Shown one piece after another: positions 43,915 through 53,201 of a stretch of DNA of 54,899 bases (the first letter of the stretch is position 1; every line of letters starts with the position of its first letter). The notes beneath the pieces were generated by a model. That model was not told the origin of the DNA. It searched no databases and saw nothing but the letters and a program-made list of their open reading frames with translations. Origin of the DNA: an uncultured Lachnospiraceae bacterium (GTDB taxonomy: Bacteria; Bacillota; Clostridia; Lachnospirales; Lachnospiraceae); assembly GCA_902761225.1 (NCBI GenBank), contig CACWJQ010000009.1, forward strand, positions 1 to 54,899, in the 5' to 3' direction. Position numbers and translations under genes: made by a program.

Positions 43915-45534
43915 TCAGATATCAAAATTCTCATTCCTGACCTTGACATGTCCGTTTTTTCTTTTGAAAAGCCTTCTCAGTTCATCCACCGCATAGGGAA
44001 CCATCCATATCAGGGCCATGAAATAGGGAAGGATGTATCTGGCTTTATTTTCCCAGAAGGTAAAAAAGATAAGTCCGCCGAGGAAATATATCAGTCCCAG
44101 CTGGACAATATAAGGCATCTCACTCTTTTTACGGAAGAACATCAAAACCGCAAGGAGTGCTGCAGAAAGGTAGACAAGAGTCTGATATCTGTTGGCAAGA
44201 TTGATCAGCTTCTCATACAAAGGACCGGACCTGTAGAGCTCATCCAGCCATGCGGGGGCAGCTATTGGGTCAGTCCCGGAAAGAGTATCCCATACAGAAG
44301 TCATTGAGATTCCCTCCATATCGGGCGCAGTCCACTCCTGCCTCAGCTTGGTCTCAAAGAACCACTTTGCATGCTCTTTGTCATCCTTAAGGGCATCTAT
44401 CCGGTTTCTGATCTCTTCCTTCGCGGCTGCCGATGTTTTATCAGCATCAAAGCCGTTAGCCTCGAAGGTTCCCTGATTATATCTGTTGTACACTCCGGGA
44501 TCACCGTTTGTCTCCTGAAGTCCCATGGCAACCCAGCACAGAGCCGGAACACCTTCAACATCCTTATATCCGCTCTTTTTTTCGAAGAATTTTCCAACAG
44601 CCATATTTGCAAGAAAAGCGGCCGCCAGGATGCACACTCCGGTAACGAATATAAGGGGCTTCCTTTTACGCATATATGCAATAAGCAGCACAATGAAAGC
44701 AGCAATCAGAAGTATCCATATCTGCATCCGCATCAGCAGTGCGATGCTCCCGCACAGACACATGCCCAGCACATGATATACCCTGGCTGTGTTAAGATAT
44801 TTGATGAAAAAGAAAACAAAGGCCGCCGTAAAGGCTACGGCCCCAAGATCACCGTACATATACGGGATATATAAATACATGGGAAAGCATGCAAAGATCA
44901 AGATACAGTAAACCGCCCTCGCAAAAGGGGATATACCCTCTTCTTCAAGCGCATGGTATCCGGCATGCATTATCACAGCAGGATACAGAAGATGCAGATA
45001 CTGCAACGAATCAAACATCTTATCGCCAACCACGTGATACAGGAGATAATAAAAAAAGACAAGGCCCTTTTGCTGGGGATATATCCCTATATAGCCTCCG
45101 GGGCTGAACATGGCATACTGAACCGACGATCCTTCATCTGCAGCATACACCGCAGCGTAGAAGGTATTGATCTGATCGCCGTCCATATAATAGGGATGGT
45201 GCAGGAGGAATGCCAGTCCGATGACAATGGATAAGACCGACAGGATGTTGAGGATAAGATCCGCTGTCCTTTCCTTATCCCTGCACAGTCTGTCCCACAG
45301 AAAGCCCGTCACAAGTACTGCTGCGAGAAAGATCCCGAATACCGCAAGCTGCTTAACAGGGTCATCCGAAATATAGACCGATCCCTGCCCGTCAAATCTC
45401 CTTATGAGATATGTGCCGGTCACGGCATAATATGATATAAGTCCAAGCCCTGCAAATGCCAGGGCAAGCATCACGGTAAGCGCTATATCCGGCGCCTTCT
45501 GGTATATATTTCTGTAATCTCTGTTTCTGTCCAT
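43915..45534 (-). CDS. Polytopic membrane protein, GT-C glycosyltransferase-like
   Basis: A 539-residue protein with about 11-12 membrane segments. The layout resembles GT-C (PMT/ArnT/GT39-like) enzymes, which use lipid-linked sugars on the outer face: a first large loop with acidic residues (HHPYYMDGDQINTFYAAVYAADEGSS, about residues 112-137), a helical bundle, and a soluble loop (about 310-420) before the last segments. The family assignment is from architecture and is not certain. It may glycosylate or modify a surface polymer. It follows the LRR gene by 158 bp; no terminator is evident and the ribosome binding site is weak. Confidence 0.65.
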   Translation of the reverse strand: MDRNRDYRNIYQKAPDIALTVMLALAFAGLGLISYYAVTGTYLIRRFDGQGSVYISDDPVKQLAVFGIFLAAVLVTGFLWDRLCRDKERTADLILNILSVLSIVIGLAFLLHHPYYMDGDQINTFYAAVYAADEGSSVQYAMFSPGGYIGIYPQQKGLVFFYYLLYHVVGDKMFDSLQYLHLLYPAVIMHAGYHALEEEGISPFARAVYCILIFACFPMYLYIPYMYGDLGAVAFTAAFVFFFIKYLNTARVYHVLGMCLCGSIALLMRMQIWILLIAAFIVLLIAYMRKRKPLIFVTGVCILAAAFLANMAVGKFFEKKSGYKDVEGVPALCWVAMGLQETNGDPGVYNRYNQGTFEANGFDADKTSAAAKEEIRNRIDALKDDKEHAKWFFETKLRQEWTAPDMEGISMTSVWDTLSGTDPIAAPAWLDELYRSGPLYEKLINLANRYQTLVYLSAALLAVLMFFRKKSEMPYIVQLGLIYFLGGLIFFTFWENKARYILPYFMALIWMVPYAVDELRRLFKRKNGHVKVRNENFDI

Positions 45535-45692
45535 ATATTTTCTTTGCTTAAAATCTGCATCTGCAGAATATATCTCAGGTATCTTCCCGGGCTGACGCTT
45601 TTATGATCAGGATCATCAGGCCGGCTTTACACTGATCCCGTGCAGGATCATACACATTATCCTACCGCACTCCTTAAAGCTTCCGGATGTGA

Positions 45693-46568
45693 TCATAATT
45701 CAAGGGCTGAGAAAAATCTGTCACCAGCGTCACTTCCCGAGGTCTTGATAAGAAGACTCTTTAATTCCTGCTTATCGTCTCCCAGTCCCCTGAGCATCCG
45801 GTCCCTGTTGGTATCATCTATGCACCCGAGGCTTGCGAGCATATCAAAATGTTTCTTGTCCGGAAAATGATCTCTTACTGCGATCCAGCTTTCATTCCCC
45901 TTATCCGAGCCTTCCCTGTGATCACGGATATACCCGGACATTCTCTCACGGTCTTCATCCCGGATATTCTCCGGATGGAGAAGCCTGAGCAGGCATAAGG
46001 AAACCTTGAGAACTCTTCTCCCGCTCTCATATGCATCCTTATCACAGCTTCCGTAGTCCTCTTCACCGCACAGTATCTGATTGGTGAAACCTTCGTCATC
46101 AGGCTCATCAAGAAGACGCAGTACCCATGCATCCCACTTTTCAAAACGGTCAGCTTCGATGTTACGGATATCAGTAAGATGAGGAGGCGCTCCGTATCTT
46201 ACCGCACCCGCAAGAAGGTAGCCCATATCTCCCGATATCCCCGGAAGTATTATCTGCTCAAGCAGAGTGCATCCGTTAAAAATACCTTCCCCGGCAGTGC
46301 ATATCGGCATTCTCACACATGCAAGATTCACGCAGCTTGCAAAGCACCAGTCTCCGACCGAGCGTACGGTATCCGGAAGTACGATCTTTTTAATTGTCTT
46401 TCTTCCCAGGAATGCCTTTTTTGACACGGATGTCACAATCGCTTCACCGTCAGGTTTTTCGGGAATGTTTACTTCCGTAAAATTCCCTATGACCCTGACA
46501 AGGGTCAGACCATCCGCTTTTTCTTCAAATACGAGGCTTCCCTCGGGATAACTAATCTCTCTTTCCAA
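45693..46568 (-). CDS. Leucine-rich-repeat protein (BspA/LRR_5 type)
   Basis: A 291-residue protein with no signal peptide, so probably cytoplasmic. Residues about 10-130 hold LRR_5 units (VTSVSKKAFLGRKTIKKIVLPDTVRSVGDWCFASCVNLACVRMP and IFNGCTLLEQIILPG). The rest is helical and acidic, without a named domain. The start is TTG at 46568 with GAGG seven bases upstream; no other in-frame start fits. It is 62 bp downstream of the MoxR-type ATPase gene. The LRR part may bind a partner protein of the ATPase/VWA pair, by analogy with chaperone-adaptor systems; this is inference from position. Confidence 0.72.
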   Translation of the reverse strand: MEREISYPEGSLVFEEKADGLTLVRVIGNFTEVNIPEKPDGEAIVTSVSKKAFLGRKTIKKIVLPDTVRSVGDWCFASCVNLACVRMPICTAGEGIFNGCTLLEQIILPGISGDMGYLLAGAVRYGAPPHLTDIRNIEADRFEKWDAWVLRLLDEPDDEGFTNQILCGEEDYGSCDKDAYESGRRVLKVSLCLLRLLHPENIRDEDRERMSGYIRDHREGSDKGNESWIAVRDHFPDKKHFDMLASLGCIDDTNRDRMLRGLGDDKQELKSLLIKTSGSDAGDRFFSALEL

Positions 46569-46630
46569 ACCTGCGCCTCACGCATTCACAGCATATTTAC
46601 AGCAGGGCTTATCAAGCCATATCCGCCGCA

Positions 46631-48148
46631 TCAGAGATCCAGCTTCAGGATCTTCTCCTTCAGGTCATTTCCTCTTTCGGAAAGTTCCATATCCTTGGCA
46701 AGTCCCTCATAATCGCTGCTGCCGAAAGCCGCGATAAATCTTGACGACCAGGGATCCGATGTCAGCTTTGTGGCAAGGATCACAGGTTCATTACCATCCT
46801 TATATGCCTCCCTGACAAATGCGATCATGCTGGAAAGTTCCCTGCCGCACTTCTCAGACTCTGCCCTGAGCTGTGCAACCTTCTTCTGATATATGGAGGA
46901 TACTACCGTAAAGGAACCGTTTCCGTTCTCACACGAAGCATCCCTGCACGCTCTTATCATATCATCATAAAGCGCTGCACTGCCTTTCAGCTTCTTCCTG
47001 TCTCCGTCACTGAGAGCACCTGCTATCTTCAGTGAATGCAGCCTCTTTACCGCGCTTTCCGATGCCTTTACCAGGATATCAAGAGTCTCCTCACATCCGG
47101 CTCCATCCGCCGCCTTTGCCTTCACCGCCTTCAGCACCGGAGTGACAAACGAGATAAGGTCAGCCTTCTCCATCACATTCCTCATATCGGCACAGACAGC
47201 ATCAAAGAGCATTCCGAGGACCGACAGCCTTTCATCAAAGCCTGCTGCCGACGCTTTTCCGATTATGCCTGCAGGAGGATCGCCTGCAAGGATATCGGCA
47301 ATGCGGTAATCCCTCTTATACTTTCTGTACATGTCATAATATGCCGAAAAATCCTTGGCAACTCTGTCGCAGCGAAGATACTGGCTCACAAGAGTCTCAT
47401 CCGCCGTCACCTCATCCTCTTCGCACAGCTTAAGCATCTCGGACAGATCTTCCCATCCTCTTGCAGTGACATAGGACCTTCCTTCAGGGGACATCTCCAT
47501 AACATAGAAGTCGTCCTTCTTCACATCAAGATACCCGGTGACAGCGCCGTGGATATTCCTTGCATAGGCATATTCACGCCACACCTTAAGATCCGGCTCA
47601 ACATTAATGACCTTTAATCTGTCGAGAGTCGCAACATCGAACTCCCTTACGGATCTGTTATATTCCGGCGGATTTCCTGCAGTCACTATGACCCATCCGT
47701 CGGGAACCGCATGTCTTCCGAAGACCTTATACTGCAGGAACTGAAGCATGGAGGGGCCCAGGGTCTCAGACACACAGTTTATCTCGTCGAGAAACAGGAT
47801 TCCCTCACTGATACCGCTCTTTTCAATGGTCTCGTATACCGAGGCTATGATCTCACTCATGGTATATTCGGTGATGGAATATTCCTCTCCGCCAAAGGTC
47901 TTCTTCGTGATATAGGGAAGTCCAAGTGCCGACTGCCTTGTATGGTGAGTCATGGAATATGACACAAGTGCGATCCCCAGCTCCGATGCAACCTGCTCCA
48001 TGATGGCAGTCTTGCCTATTCCGGGTGCACCCAGCATGAAGATCGGGCGCTGCCTTACGACAGGTATGCAGTAGTCACCGTTATCATCCTTCTTAAGATA
48101 TATCGAGACAGTATCCTTTATCACCTGTTTTGCACGTGATATGTTCAC
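46631..48148 (-). CDS. MoxR-type AAA+ ATPase
   Basis: A 505-residue AAA+ protein. Walker A is GAPGIGKT at residues 40-47, Walker B ILFLDE at 117-122, sensor 1 VTAGNPPEYN (about 154-163), and an arginine-finger-like region FDVATLDRLKV follows. The C-terminal 250 residues are helical and not assigned. MoxR ATPases act with VWA proteins as chaperones that mature or remodel complexes. The start codon is GTG (48148) overlapping the stop of the VWA gene as GTGA, with GGAGG eight bases upstream; the pair is therefore translationally coupled. Confidence 0.9.
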   Translation of the reverse strand: MNISRAKQVIKDTVSIYLKKDDNGDYCIPVVRQRPIFMLGAPGIGKTAIMEQVASELGIALVSYSMTHHTRQSALGLPYITKKTFGGEEYSITEYTMSEIIASVYETIEKSGISEGILFLDEINCVSETLGPSMLQFLQYKVFGRHAVPDGWVIVTAGNPPEYNRSVREFDVATLDRLKVINVEPDLKVWREYAYARNIHGAVTGYLDVKKDDFYVMEMSPEGRSYVTARGWEDLSEMLKLCEEDEVTADETLVSQYLRCDRVAKDFSAYYDMYRKYKRDYRIADILAGDPPAGIIGKASAAGFDERLSVLGMLFDAVCADMRNVMEKADLISFVTPVLKAVKAKAADGAGCEETLDILVKASESAVKRLHSLKIAGALSDGDRKKLKGSAALYDDMIRACRDASCENGNGSFTVVSSIYQKKVAQLRAESEKCGRELSSMIAFVREAYKDGNEPVILATKLTSDPWSSRFIAAFGSSDYEGLAKDMELSERGNDLKEKILKLDL

Positions 48149-49446
48149 TTAAGTTCCTCCTCTTCAATAACCGCCTTCATGCTCCATGCAGGCGGGCTCA
48201 TCCTTCCGGGGTCTTCGTTCAGAAATGCAAATATGACATCAAAGTCAGGTTTTTTCTCCGGATATATGCCGTACCCGTCGGTAAAGTATATCATCCCTCT
48301 CAGGTCATCAAACTCTCTGTTTTCCCTGAGCTCATTAACATATGAAAATACGGGCCTGAAATCCGTGGCTCCTCCGCCGAAAAGCTTCATCCCTTCCAGG
48401 AATCTGTCAAGCTCCCCGATATCGGTTATCCTGTCGTCACTTTTAACTTCACTGTCGCACTGTACTATATGGACATTGATCTTGCGGAAGAAGCTCTCAC
48501 TCTTTTTCAAAAGATCGAATGTATGCCGTATGAACTTCCTGACCGTCTCTCCGCTGCAGGATGCCGAAGTATCTATGGCAATGACAAAATCCCTGATGCG
48601 CTTTTCATCCCTGTATTCCAGCGGTTCTATAAAGGGCATCCCGTTATACTTCTCAAGACCGTAGGTGTAATAGATATAATCGAATTCGTCATCGCTTAGG
48701 TGAAGATTCTCACCCATCACCACGAAATGCTCAAGGAGCCTTGTATAGTCGTACTTTACCGCAGCTCCCTCCGAAAGGTTTCTCTCAAGGGACTCCGCTG
48801 CGGTTCCCTTTTCGGAGAAATTCCTGATCTCGGCAAGCACCTGCCTTGCTATCTTCTTCCATTCCTCCTCGGAGATAACGATCTCGCCTTCGGATGATGA
48901 ATGCCACAGATCGTGTTCGTCCTTTTTAAATGCCCTTTCATACTCAAGCACTCTTGACGGCGTAAGAGGATTTTTCCTGAAATATTTATATACCTTCTCT
49001 GCAGACAGGGGGCCTATATCCTCTCTTAAAACCCTGAGCATTCCCGCCGTACCTAGATCTGCATCAAGTGTGATACAGGGTTCATGAAGATCTGCTATGA
49101 CACTCTCTACCGCGATATCGCACGCAAGATCCCACAGCACGGCATCGGTTCTTTCCCCCGTAAAGGGATGAGCAAAAATATGATGCAGCAGTACATGAAA
49201 AAGGATCCTTGCAGGATACCTGAAATCCCTCTGTGAGGCTTTCAGGATATAAACCGGATCGTAGTACATGACCGAATCGCTTGATGATACTCCCTCTATC
49301 CCGGGACGCATCTCAGTCTTAAGTTCCATAAGACTCCGGTCAAGGAATCTGAAGGACATAAGGATCTCGTCCCTTGCAAGTTCCAGCACGTTGCCCGCAA
49401 GAGTCTTTATCTCCTTTATCCTGTTTTCATCCGTCTGTACCGACAT
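48145..49446 (-). CDS. VWA protein with degenerate metallopeptidase-like domain (DUF2201-like)
   Basis: A 433-residue protein. The C-terminal half is a VWA domain with the MIDAS motif DTSAS (about residues 292-296), FTDG near the end of the fold and a GGGATD segment. The N-terminal half resembles the DUF2201 putative metallopeptidase associated with VWA; its helix reads FHVLLHHIFAH (residues 83-93), where the usual HExxH glutamate is Val, so it is probably not a protease as written. ATG 49446 has a weak ribosome binding site. It is the first gene of a VWA-MoxR-LRR set and has a TATAAT just upstream (49490-49495 region). Confidence 0.88.
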   Translation of the reverse strand: MSVQTDENRIKEIKTLAGNVLELARDEILMSFRFLDRSLMELKTEMRPGIEGVSSSDSVMYYDPVYILKASQRDFRYPARILFHVLLHHIFAHPFTGERTDAVLWDLACDIAVESVIADLHEPCITLDADLGTAGMLRVLREDIGPLSAEKVYKYFRKNPLTPSRVLEYERAFKKDEHDLWHSSSEGEIVISEEEWKKIARQVLAEIRNFSEKGTAAESLERNLSEGAAVKYDYTRLLEHFVVMGENLHLSDDEFDYIYYTYGLEKYNGMPFIEPLEYRDEKRIRDFVIAIDTSASCSGETVRKFIRHTFDLLKKSESFFRKINVHIVQCDSEVKSDDRITDIGELDRFLEGMKLFGGGATDFRPVFSYVNELRENREFDDLRGMIYFTDGYGIYPEKKPDFDVIFAFLNEDPGRMSPPAWSMKAVIEEEELK

Positions 49447-49495
49447 TGTTTCTTATTCCATAATCCCGGAAGCCTTCCGTATACCCCTGATTATA

Positions 49496-49528
49496 TCAAA
49501 AAAGGAGCTCCGTAAGGTGCTCCTTTTG
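49496..49528 (-). terminator. Terminator after 112-residue gene
   Basis: AAAAGGAGC/GCTCCTTTT stem, with T6 on the minus strand running directly into TTGATATAAT, a likely -10 of the VWA gene. Confidence 0.88.
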
Positions 49529-49537
49529 ATCTTGTTG

Positions 49538-49876
49538 TTAAGTGAAAACATCAAATATCCGTCCTGACGCTTCGTATCCGTATCCCTCACCCTTAGAGCC
49601 GTATAAGACGGTCTCACCGTAGTGATCTCCGGCTATCCTGTTAAAGGCTTCTTCAATCTCTCTCGCCTTTTGAGAACCCTTCCTGGGACCCGTGCTCACT
49701 GCCCGGGAATCAGCATATCCGACAGGCACTGACGCACCCACGGAATACTTTCCGGCATTCCGCTTTACACTTTCCGCAAATCCCGCAGATGAAGCAGATG
49801 TGTTCCCGATATTATAGTGAAGAGGATTTATATAAACTTGTGAACCGCCATAAGCGGAAACAGGTGATATCTTCAT
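49538..49876 (-). CDS. Hypothetical protein, 112 aa
   Basis: Family not recognised. A small soluble protein rich in Gly, Ser, Ala and Tyr in the first half (MKISPVSAYGGSQVYINPLHYN) and with one predicted helix (KAREIEEAFNRIAGDHYG, about 70-87). No signal peptide, membrane segment or cysteine. The extended, Ser/Ala-rich N-terminus resembles those of flagellar or secreted-protein-like short factors, but I cannot assign it. It lies 50 bp after putP and is followed by a good terminator. A possible promoter TTGTTT-N17-TAAAGT lies between. Confidence 0.55.
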   Translation of the reverse strand: MKISPVSAYGGSQVYINPLHYNIGNTSASSAGFAESVKRNAGKYSVGASVPVGYADSRAVSTGPRKGSQKAREIEEAFNRIAGDHYGETVLYGSKGEGYGYEASGRIFDVFT

Positions 49877-49926
49877 ATATCCACTTTAGTGCATATCGGT
49901 TCAAAAAACAAGACGGGAAAGCAGGC

Positions 49927-51444
49927 CTATTTTGCGGAAGCTTTATCAAAATCGTCCGTGATCTTCTTATCGGGTGCTGGGGTAAGAAGGCTTACCACAA
50001 CAATGAAGATAAAGGATACGATAAAGCCGGGAAGGAGCTCGTATATATCAAGCACGCCTCCCAGAGGTCTTACCAGGAACTTCCAGATAAAGATCATGGC
50101 TCCGCCGCTGATCATTCCGGCAAGTGCACCGTACTTGTTGGTCCTCTTCCAGAACAGGGCGCAGAGCATAAGGGGGCCGAAGGCTGCACCGAATCCCGCC
50201 CATGCAAATGACACGATCTGGAATACGGAGGAGTTCTGATCACGTGCGATAAAGAGAGCAATGATCGACATTACGATAACGGCGCCTCTTGCTATGAGCA
50301 TTCCGGTCCTGCTGTCCATATCCTTCATAAAGAACTTCTTACATATATCATCCGATGCACTGGATGCTGCGGCAAGAAGCTGTGAATCTGCAGTGGACAT
50401 GGTAGCTGCAAGGATACCCGCAAGGATGAGTCCGGCAACGCATGCGGTAAATACGCCGTGGGAGCTGAGCAGTGAAGAGATGGCAATGATCGCTGTCTCC
50501 GGATCCTCCAGGCTCTCAAGCTTTCCGTTAGCTGTCATGGCATTTGCCACAAAGCCGATGATAATTGCTGAGAACATTGCGATGACCACCCATACTGTGG
50601 CGATCCTTCTTGAAAGAGTGAGCTTTTCCTCCTTCTCGATAGCCATGAACCTCAGAAGGATATGGGGCATACCGAAGTATCCGAGTCCCCATGCAAGGGT
50701 TGATATCTTGGTCAGGAGATTATAAGGGGATGCACCGTCTGCGGTATGAGTAAAGTTCAGATCAAAATACCCGCTAATATCCTTCGCATTATCGAACACC
50801 GCACCCCAGCCGCCTGCCTGTGAGGCGCCATAGAAAAGGATCGTGCCGAGGGCGATGGTCATTATAACGCTCTGCACAAGGTCTGAAGTAGATGCCGCAA
50901 GGAATCCGCCAAGTGCCGTGTAGGCGATGATGACACATGCGAAGATGATCATGGCAGTGGTGTACTTCACATCAAAAAGCTTATTGAAAAGCTTGCCGCA
51001 TGCGGAAAATCCGCTGGCGGTATAGGGAACGAAGAACACTATGATGACGACTGCGGAGATAAGAGAAAGGATATTCTTATCATCTCCGAACCTGTTGGAG
51101 AAAAAGGAGGGAATGGTTGCGGAATTATTGATCTGGGAATATCTCCTGAGCTTTTTGGCAACTATAAGCCAGTTAAAATAGGTTCCCACCGCAAGACCGA
51201 GAGAGGTCCAGAAGGGATCTGCGAAGCCTCCGGCATATGCAAGTCCCGGGATTCCAAGAAGCAGCCAGGAACTCATGTCGGATGCCTCTGCGCTCATTGC
51301 CGTAACGAGGGGGCCAAGTTTTCTTCCTCCGAGATAATAGTCCTCGGTAGTCTTGTTGCTGCGGGAAAACTTTACACCTATGACAACTACAAATGCCAGG
51401 TAAAGGATTATCACCGCAAGGATACAGATCTGTGATACAGCCAT
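49927..51444 (-). CDS. putP: Sodium/proline-type symporter (SSS family)
   Basis: A 505-residue transporter with about 13 membrane segments. The N-terminal sequence is typical of PutP-like members: YYLGGRKLGPLVTAMSAEASDMSSWLLLGIPGLAYAGG. Later segments include ALGGFLAASTSDLVQSVIM and AATMSTADSQLLAAASS (Na2-site region with Ser/Thr). It imports a small solute, most likely proline, driven by Na+. ATG 51444 has AAGGAG nine bases upstream. It starts 51 bp after the cysteine-peptidase-like gene, so it may be in the same transcript. Confidence 0.92.
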   Translation of the reverse strand: MAVSQICILAVIILYLAFVVVIGVKFSRSNKTTEDYYLGGRKLGPLVTAMSAEASDMSSWLLLGIPGLAYAGGFADPFWTSLGLAVGTYFNWLIVAKKLRRYSQINNSATIPSFFSNRFGDDKNILSLISAVVIIVFFVPYTASGFSACGKLFNKLFDVKYTTAMIIFACVIIAYTALGGFLAASTSDLVQSVIMTIALGTILFYGASQAGGWGAVFDNAKDISGYFDLNFTHTADGASPYNLLTKISTLAWGLGYFGMPHILLRFMAIEKEEKLTLSRRIATVWVVIAMFSAIIIGFVANAMTANGKLESLEDPETAIIAISSLLSSHGVFTACVAGLILAGILAATMSTADSQLLAAASSASDDICKKFFMKDMDSRTGMLIARGAVIVMSIIALFIARDQNSSVFQIVSFAWAGFGAAFGPLMLCALFWKRTNKYGALAGMISGGAMIFIWKFLVRPLGGVLDIYELLPGFIVSFIFIVVVSLLTPAPDKKITDDFDKASAK

Positions 51445-51494
51445 AGTAAGTGTCTCCTTTTTATTTTTTAGTCAGCGCATTTTAGTGATCACGC

Positions 51495-52181
51495 TTAACC
51501 TTTACTCACCTTTTGATCTTTCTTCATGTAGGGTCTGTAGAATCTGGTAGTAAGGGGAAAAGAATATCCGGAATGTTCCGCCAGATCCTTAAGCTTTACG
51601 CTGTACTTCCTTCCCCAGGATACGATATCAAGCCAGATCTCATCACCATCCTCCTCAACTCCCACAACCGTCATATAGTGACCCTTTGTCCAGGTTTCAG
51701 GAGTCTTTCTGTCCCTGCTGTAGAGGGTGACTTTTTTCTTTTTGAAAAGAAACGGAATGGTGGGGCCTGCGGCAAATATGACGGGCATGTCATTCTTCAG
51801 ACATTCCTTTATATGATATGCATGGCACCTTAGCTCAGCCGATGCGGTATGCCCCCATCCGATCCTGAAGGGCATGTGCTTTCTCCTGAGATAGAGATTA
51901 CACATCAGGGAATAATAATAAGGAGCTATACCCAGATACGGAAAGACAAATATCCCTGCCTTTTCCGTCTTCCGGATATGCTCCCTGTAATCATCTCTTG
52001 TTTTGGACGTCCCTGCGCAGCCCTTATATACACTAAGATCGTGCAGTGCAACAACCCCGCATCCGTACCCGCGGAGATGCCTGTCCAGAAAGTTTTCCTT
52101 GGAAAACCACATCTGGGACCCTGCCGTATAATGCTTCTTCAGTGTAACAGATTTACTGTGCACTATAAGTCCAGCCTCCAA
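51495..52181 (-). CDS. C39/papain-like cysteine-peptidase-like protein
   Basis: A 228-residue protein with the layout of a C39 or BtrH-like cysteine peptidase: Cys41 in GYGCGVVALHDL, His168 in TKGHYMTVVGV and Asp185 in IWLDIVSWG, a plausible triad. It has no signal peptide or membrane segment, so it would act in the cytoplasm or be an inactive relative. The start is uncertain: the longest frame starts at TTG 52181, with GTG 52163 also possible; a GGAGG lies 11 bases before the GTG. Substrate unknown. It follows the DegV gene by 35 bp. Confidence 0.72.
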   Translation of the reverse strand: MEAGLIVHSKSVTLKKHYTAGSQMWFSKENFLDRHLRGYGCGVVALHDLSVYKGCAGTSKTRDDYREHIRKTEKAGIFVFPYLGIAPYYYSLMCNLYLRRKHMPFRIGWGHTASAELRCHAYHIKECLKNDMPVIFAAGPTIPFLFKKKKVTLYSRDRKTPETWTKGHYMTVVGVEEDGDEIWLDIVSWGRKYSVKLKDLAEHSGYSFPLTTRFYRPYMKKDQKVSKG

Positions 52182-52216
52182 AACATTCCTGTGCAGATAT
52201 AATGCTTTTACGGATA

Positions 52217-53104
52217 TTACCGGGTCCTCTCATCGCCCCAGTAGAAAAGTGCCACTGTTCCGGGACCTGTATGGCTGCCGATGGTGGCGCCTATTGAGTA
52301 GATCTCCACCTTGCCGTTCATCTTCGTGAACTTCTCTTCGATAAGATCGGCAACAGCCCTTGCATCCTCGTAACAGTCCGAATTACTGATGAACACCTTG
52401 CCGGTATAATCAAGGCCGTTTTCAGCATGCTGCTCCATAACCTCGACGATACGCTTCTCTACCTTCTTCTTGCCTCTGATCTTCTCTCTGGGGATCAGCT
52501 TACCCTCATCATTGACATTGAGAAGAGGACATATTCCCAGCACGGTTCCTATCGCGCCGGCAGTCTTGCTGACTCTTCCTCCTCTGATAAAGAAGGTCAG
52601 ATCACTGGAGAAGAACCAGTGGTGCGCCCTGTTCTTATTGGCCTCTATCCAGTCCCTTACCTCATCTATGCTCTTTCCCTCATCTCTGAGATCGGCCGCT
52701 TTATCAAGCACAAGTCCGTGTCCCGTTGATGCAGCAAGAGAATCGATGACATAGAGTTTTCTGTCAGGATACTTCGGTGCAAGCTCCTCCGCAGCAAGTC
52801 TTGCGGAATTGTATGAACCTGAAAGGCCGCTGGAAAATGCTATATGGAGAATATCCCTGCCCTCCTGAAGATAGGGCTCGAAGAACTCAATGTATTCTCC
52901 CATGGTAACCTGGCTTGTCTTGGTATCCTCACCTGCGAGCATCCTCTCGAACAGTTCCTTGGGCGGTACGCTTTTGCCCATATCATCGAGATAGTCCTTC
53001 CCGCCAAGTTCAAAGTGAAAATACTTAACGCCTATGTTTCTATTTTCAAAATATTCATGTGACAGATCAGTCGTTGAGCAACTGGTCAATTGAAAATCAG
53101 CCAC
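52217..53104 (-). CDS. DegV family fatty-acid-binding protein
   Basis: A 295-residue protein of the DegV family, related to FakB, which presents fatty acids to the FakA kinase. The characteristic DxxxxS/T start (TSCSTTDLSHEYF), the ligand-binding loop TSQVTMGEYIEFF and IAFSSGLSGSYNSA, and the HHWFFSSDLTFFIRGGRVSK segment are present. Many Clostridia have several DegV genes, so the exact lipid is unknown. The start is GTG 53104 with GGAGG eight bases upstream. It has its own promoter. Confidence 0.95.
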   Translation of the reverse strand: MADFQLTSCSTTDLSHEYFENRNIGVKYFHFELGGKDYLDDMGKSVPPKELFERMLAGEDTKTSQVTMGEYIEFFEPYLQEGRDILHIAFSSGLSGSYNSARLAAEELAPKYPDRKLYVIDSLAASTGHGLVLDKAADLRDEGKSIDEVRDWIEANKNRAHHWFFSSDLTFFIRGGRVSKTAGAIGTVLGICPLLNVNDEGKLIPREKIRGKKKVEKRIVEVMEQHAENGLDYTGKVFISNSDCYEDARAVADLIEEKFTKMNGKVEIYSIGATIGSHTGPGTVALFYWGDERTR

Positions 53105-53146
53105 TTTACTAACCTCCGAATCAGCATCAATAATTGGTACTGATAT

Positions 53147-53175
53147 AGTTTATCATAGATATCTCATGTAGACAA
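53147..53175 (-). promoter_or_regulatory. degV promoter
   Basis: Minus-strand -35 TTGTCT (53170-53175), 17-bp spacer and -10 TAAACT (53147-53152), about 40 bp before the GTG start. Confidence 0.75.
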
Positions 53176-53201
53176 GGTTACTACCTCGGCACCCCTTCAG
53201 G

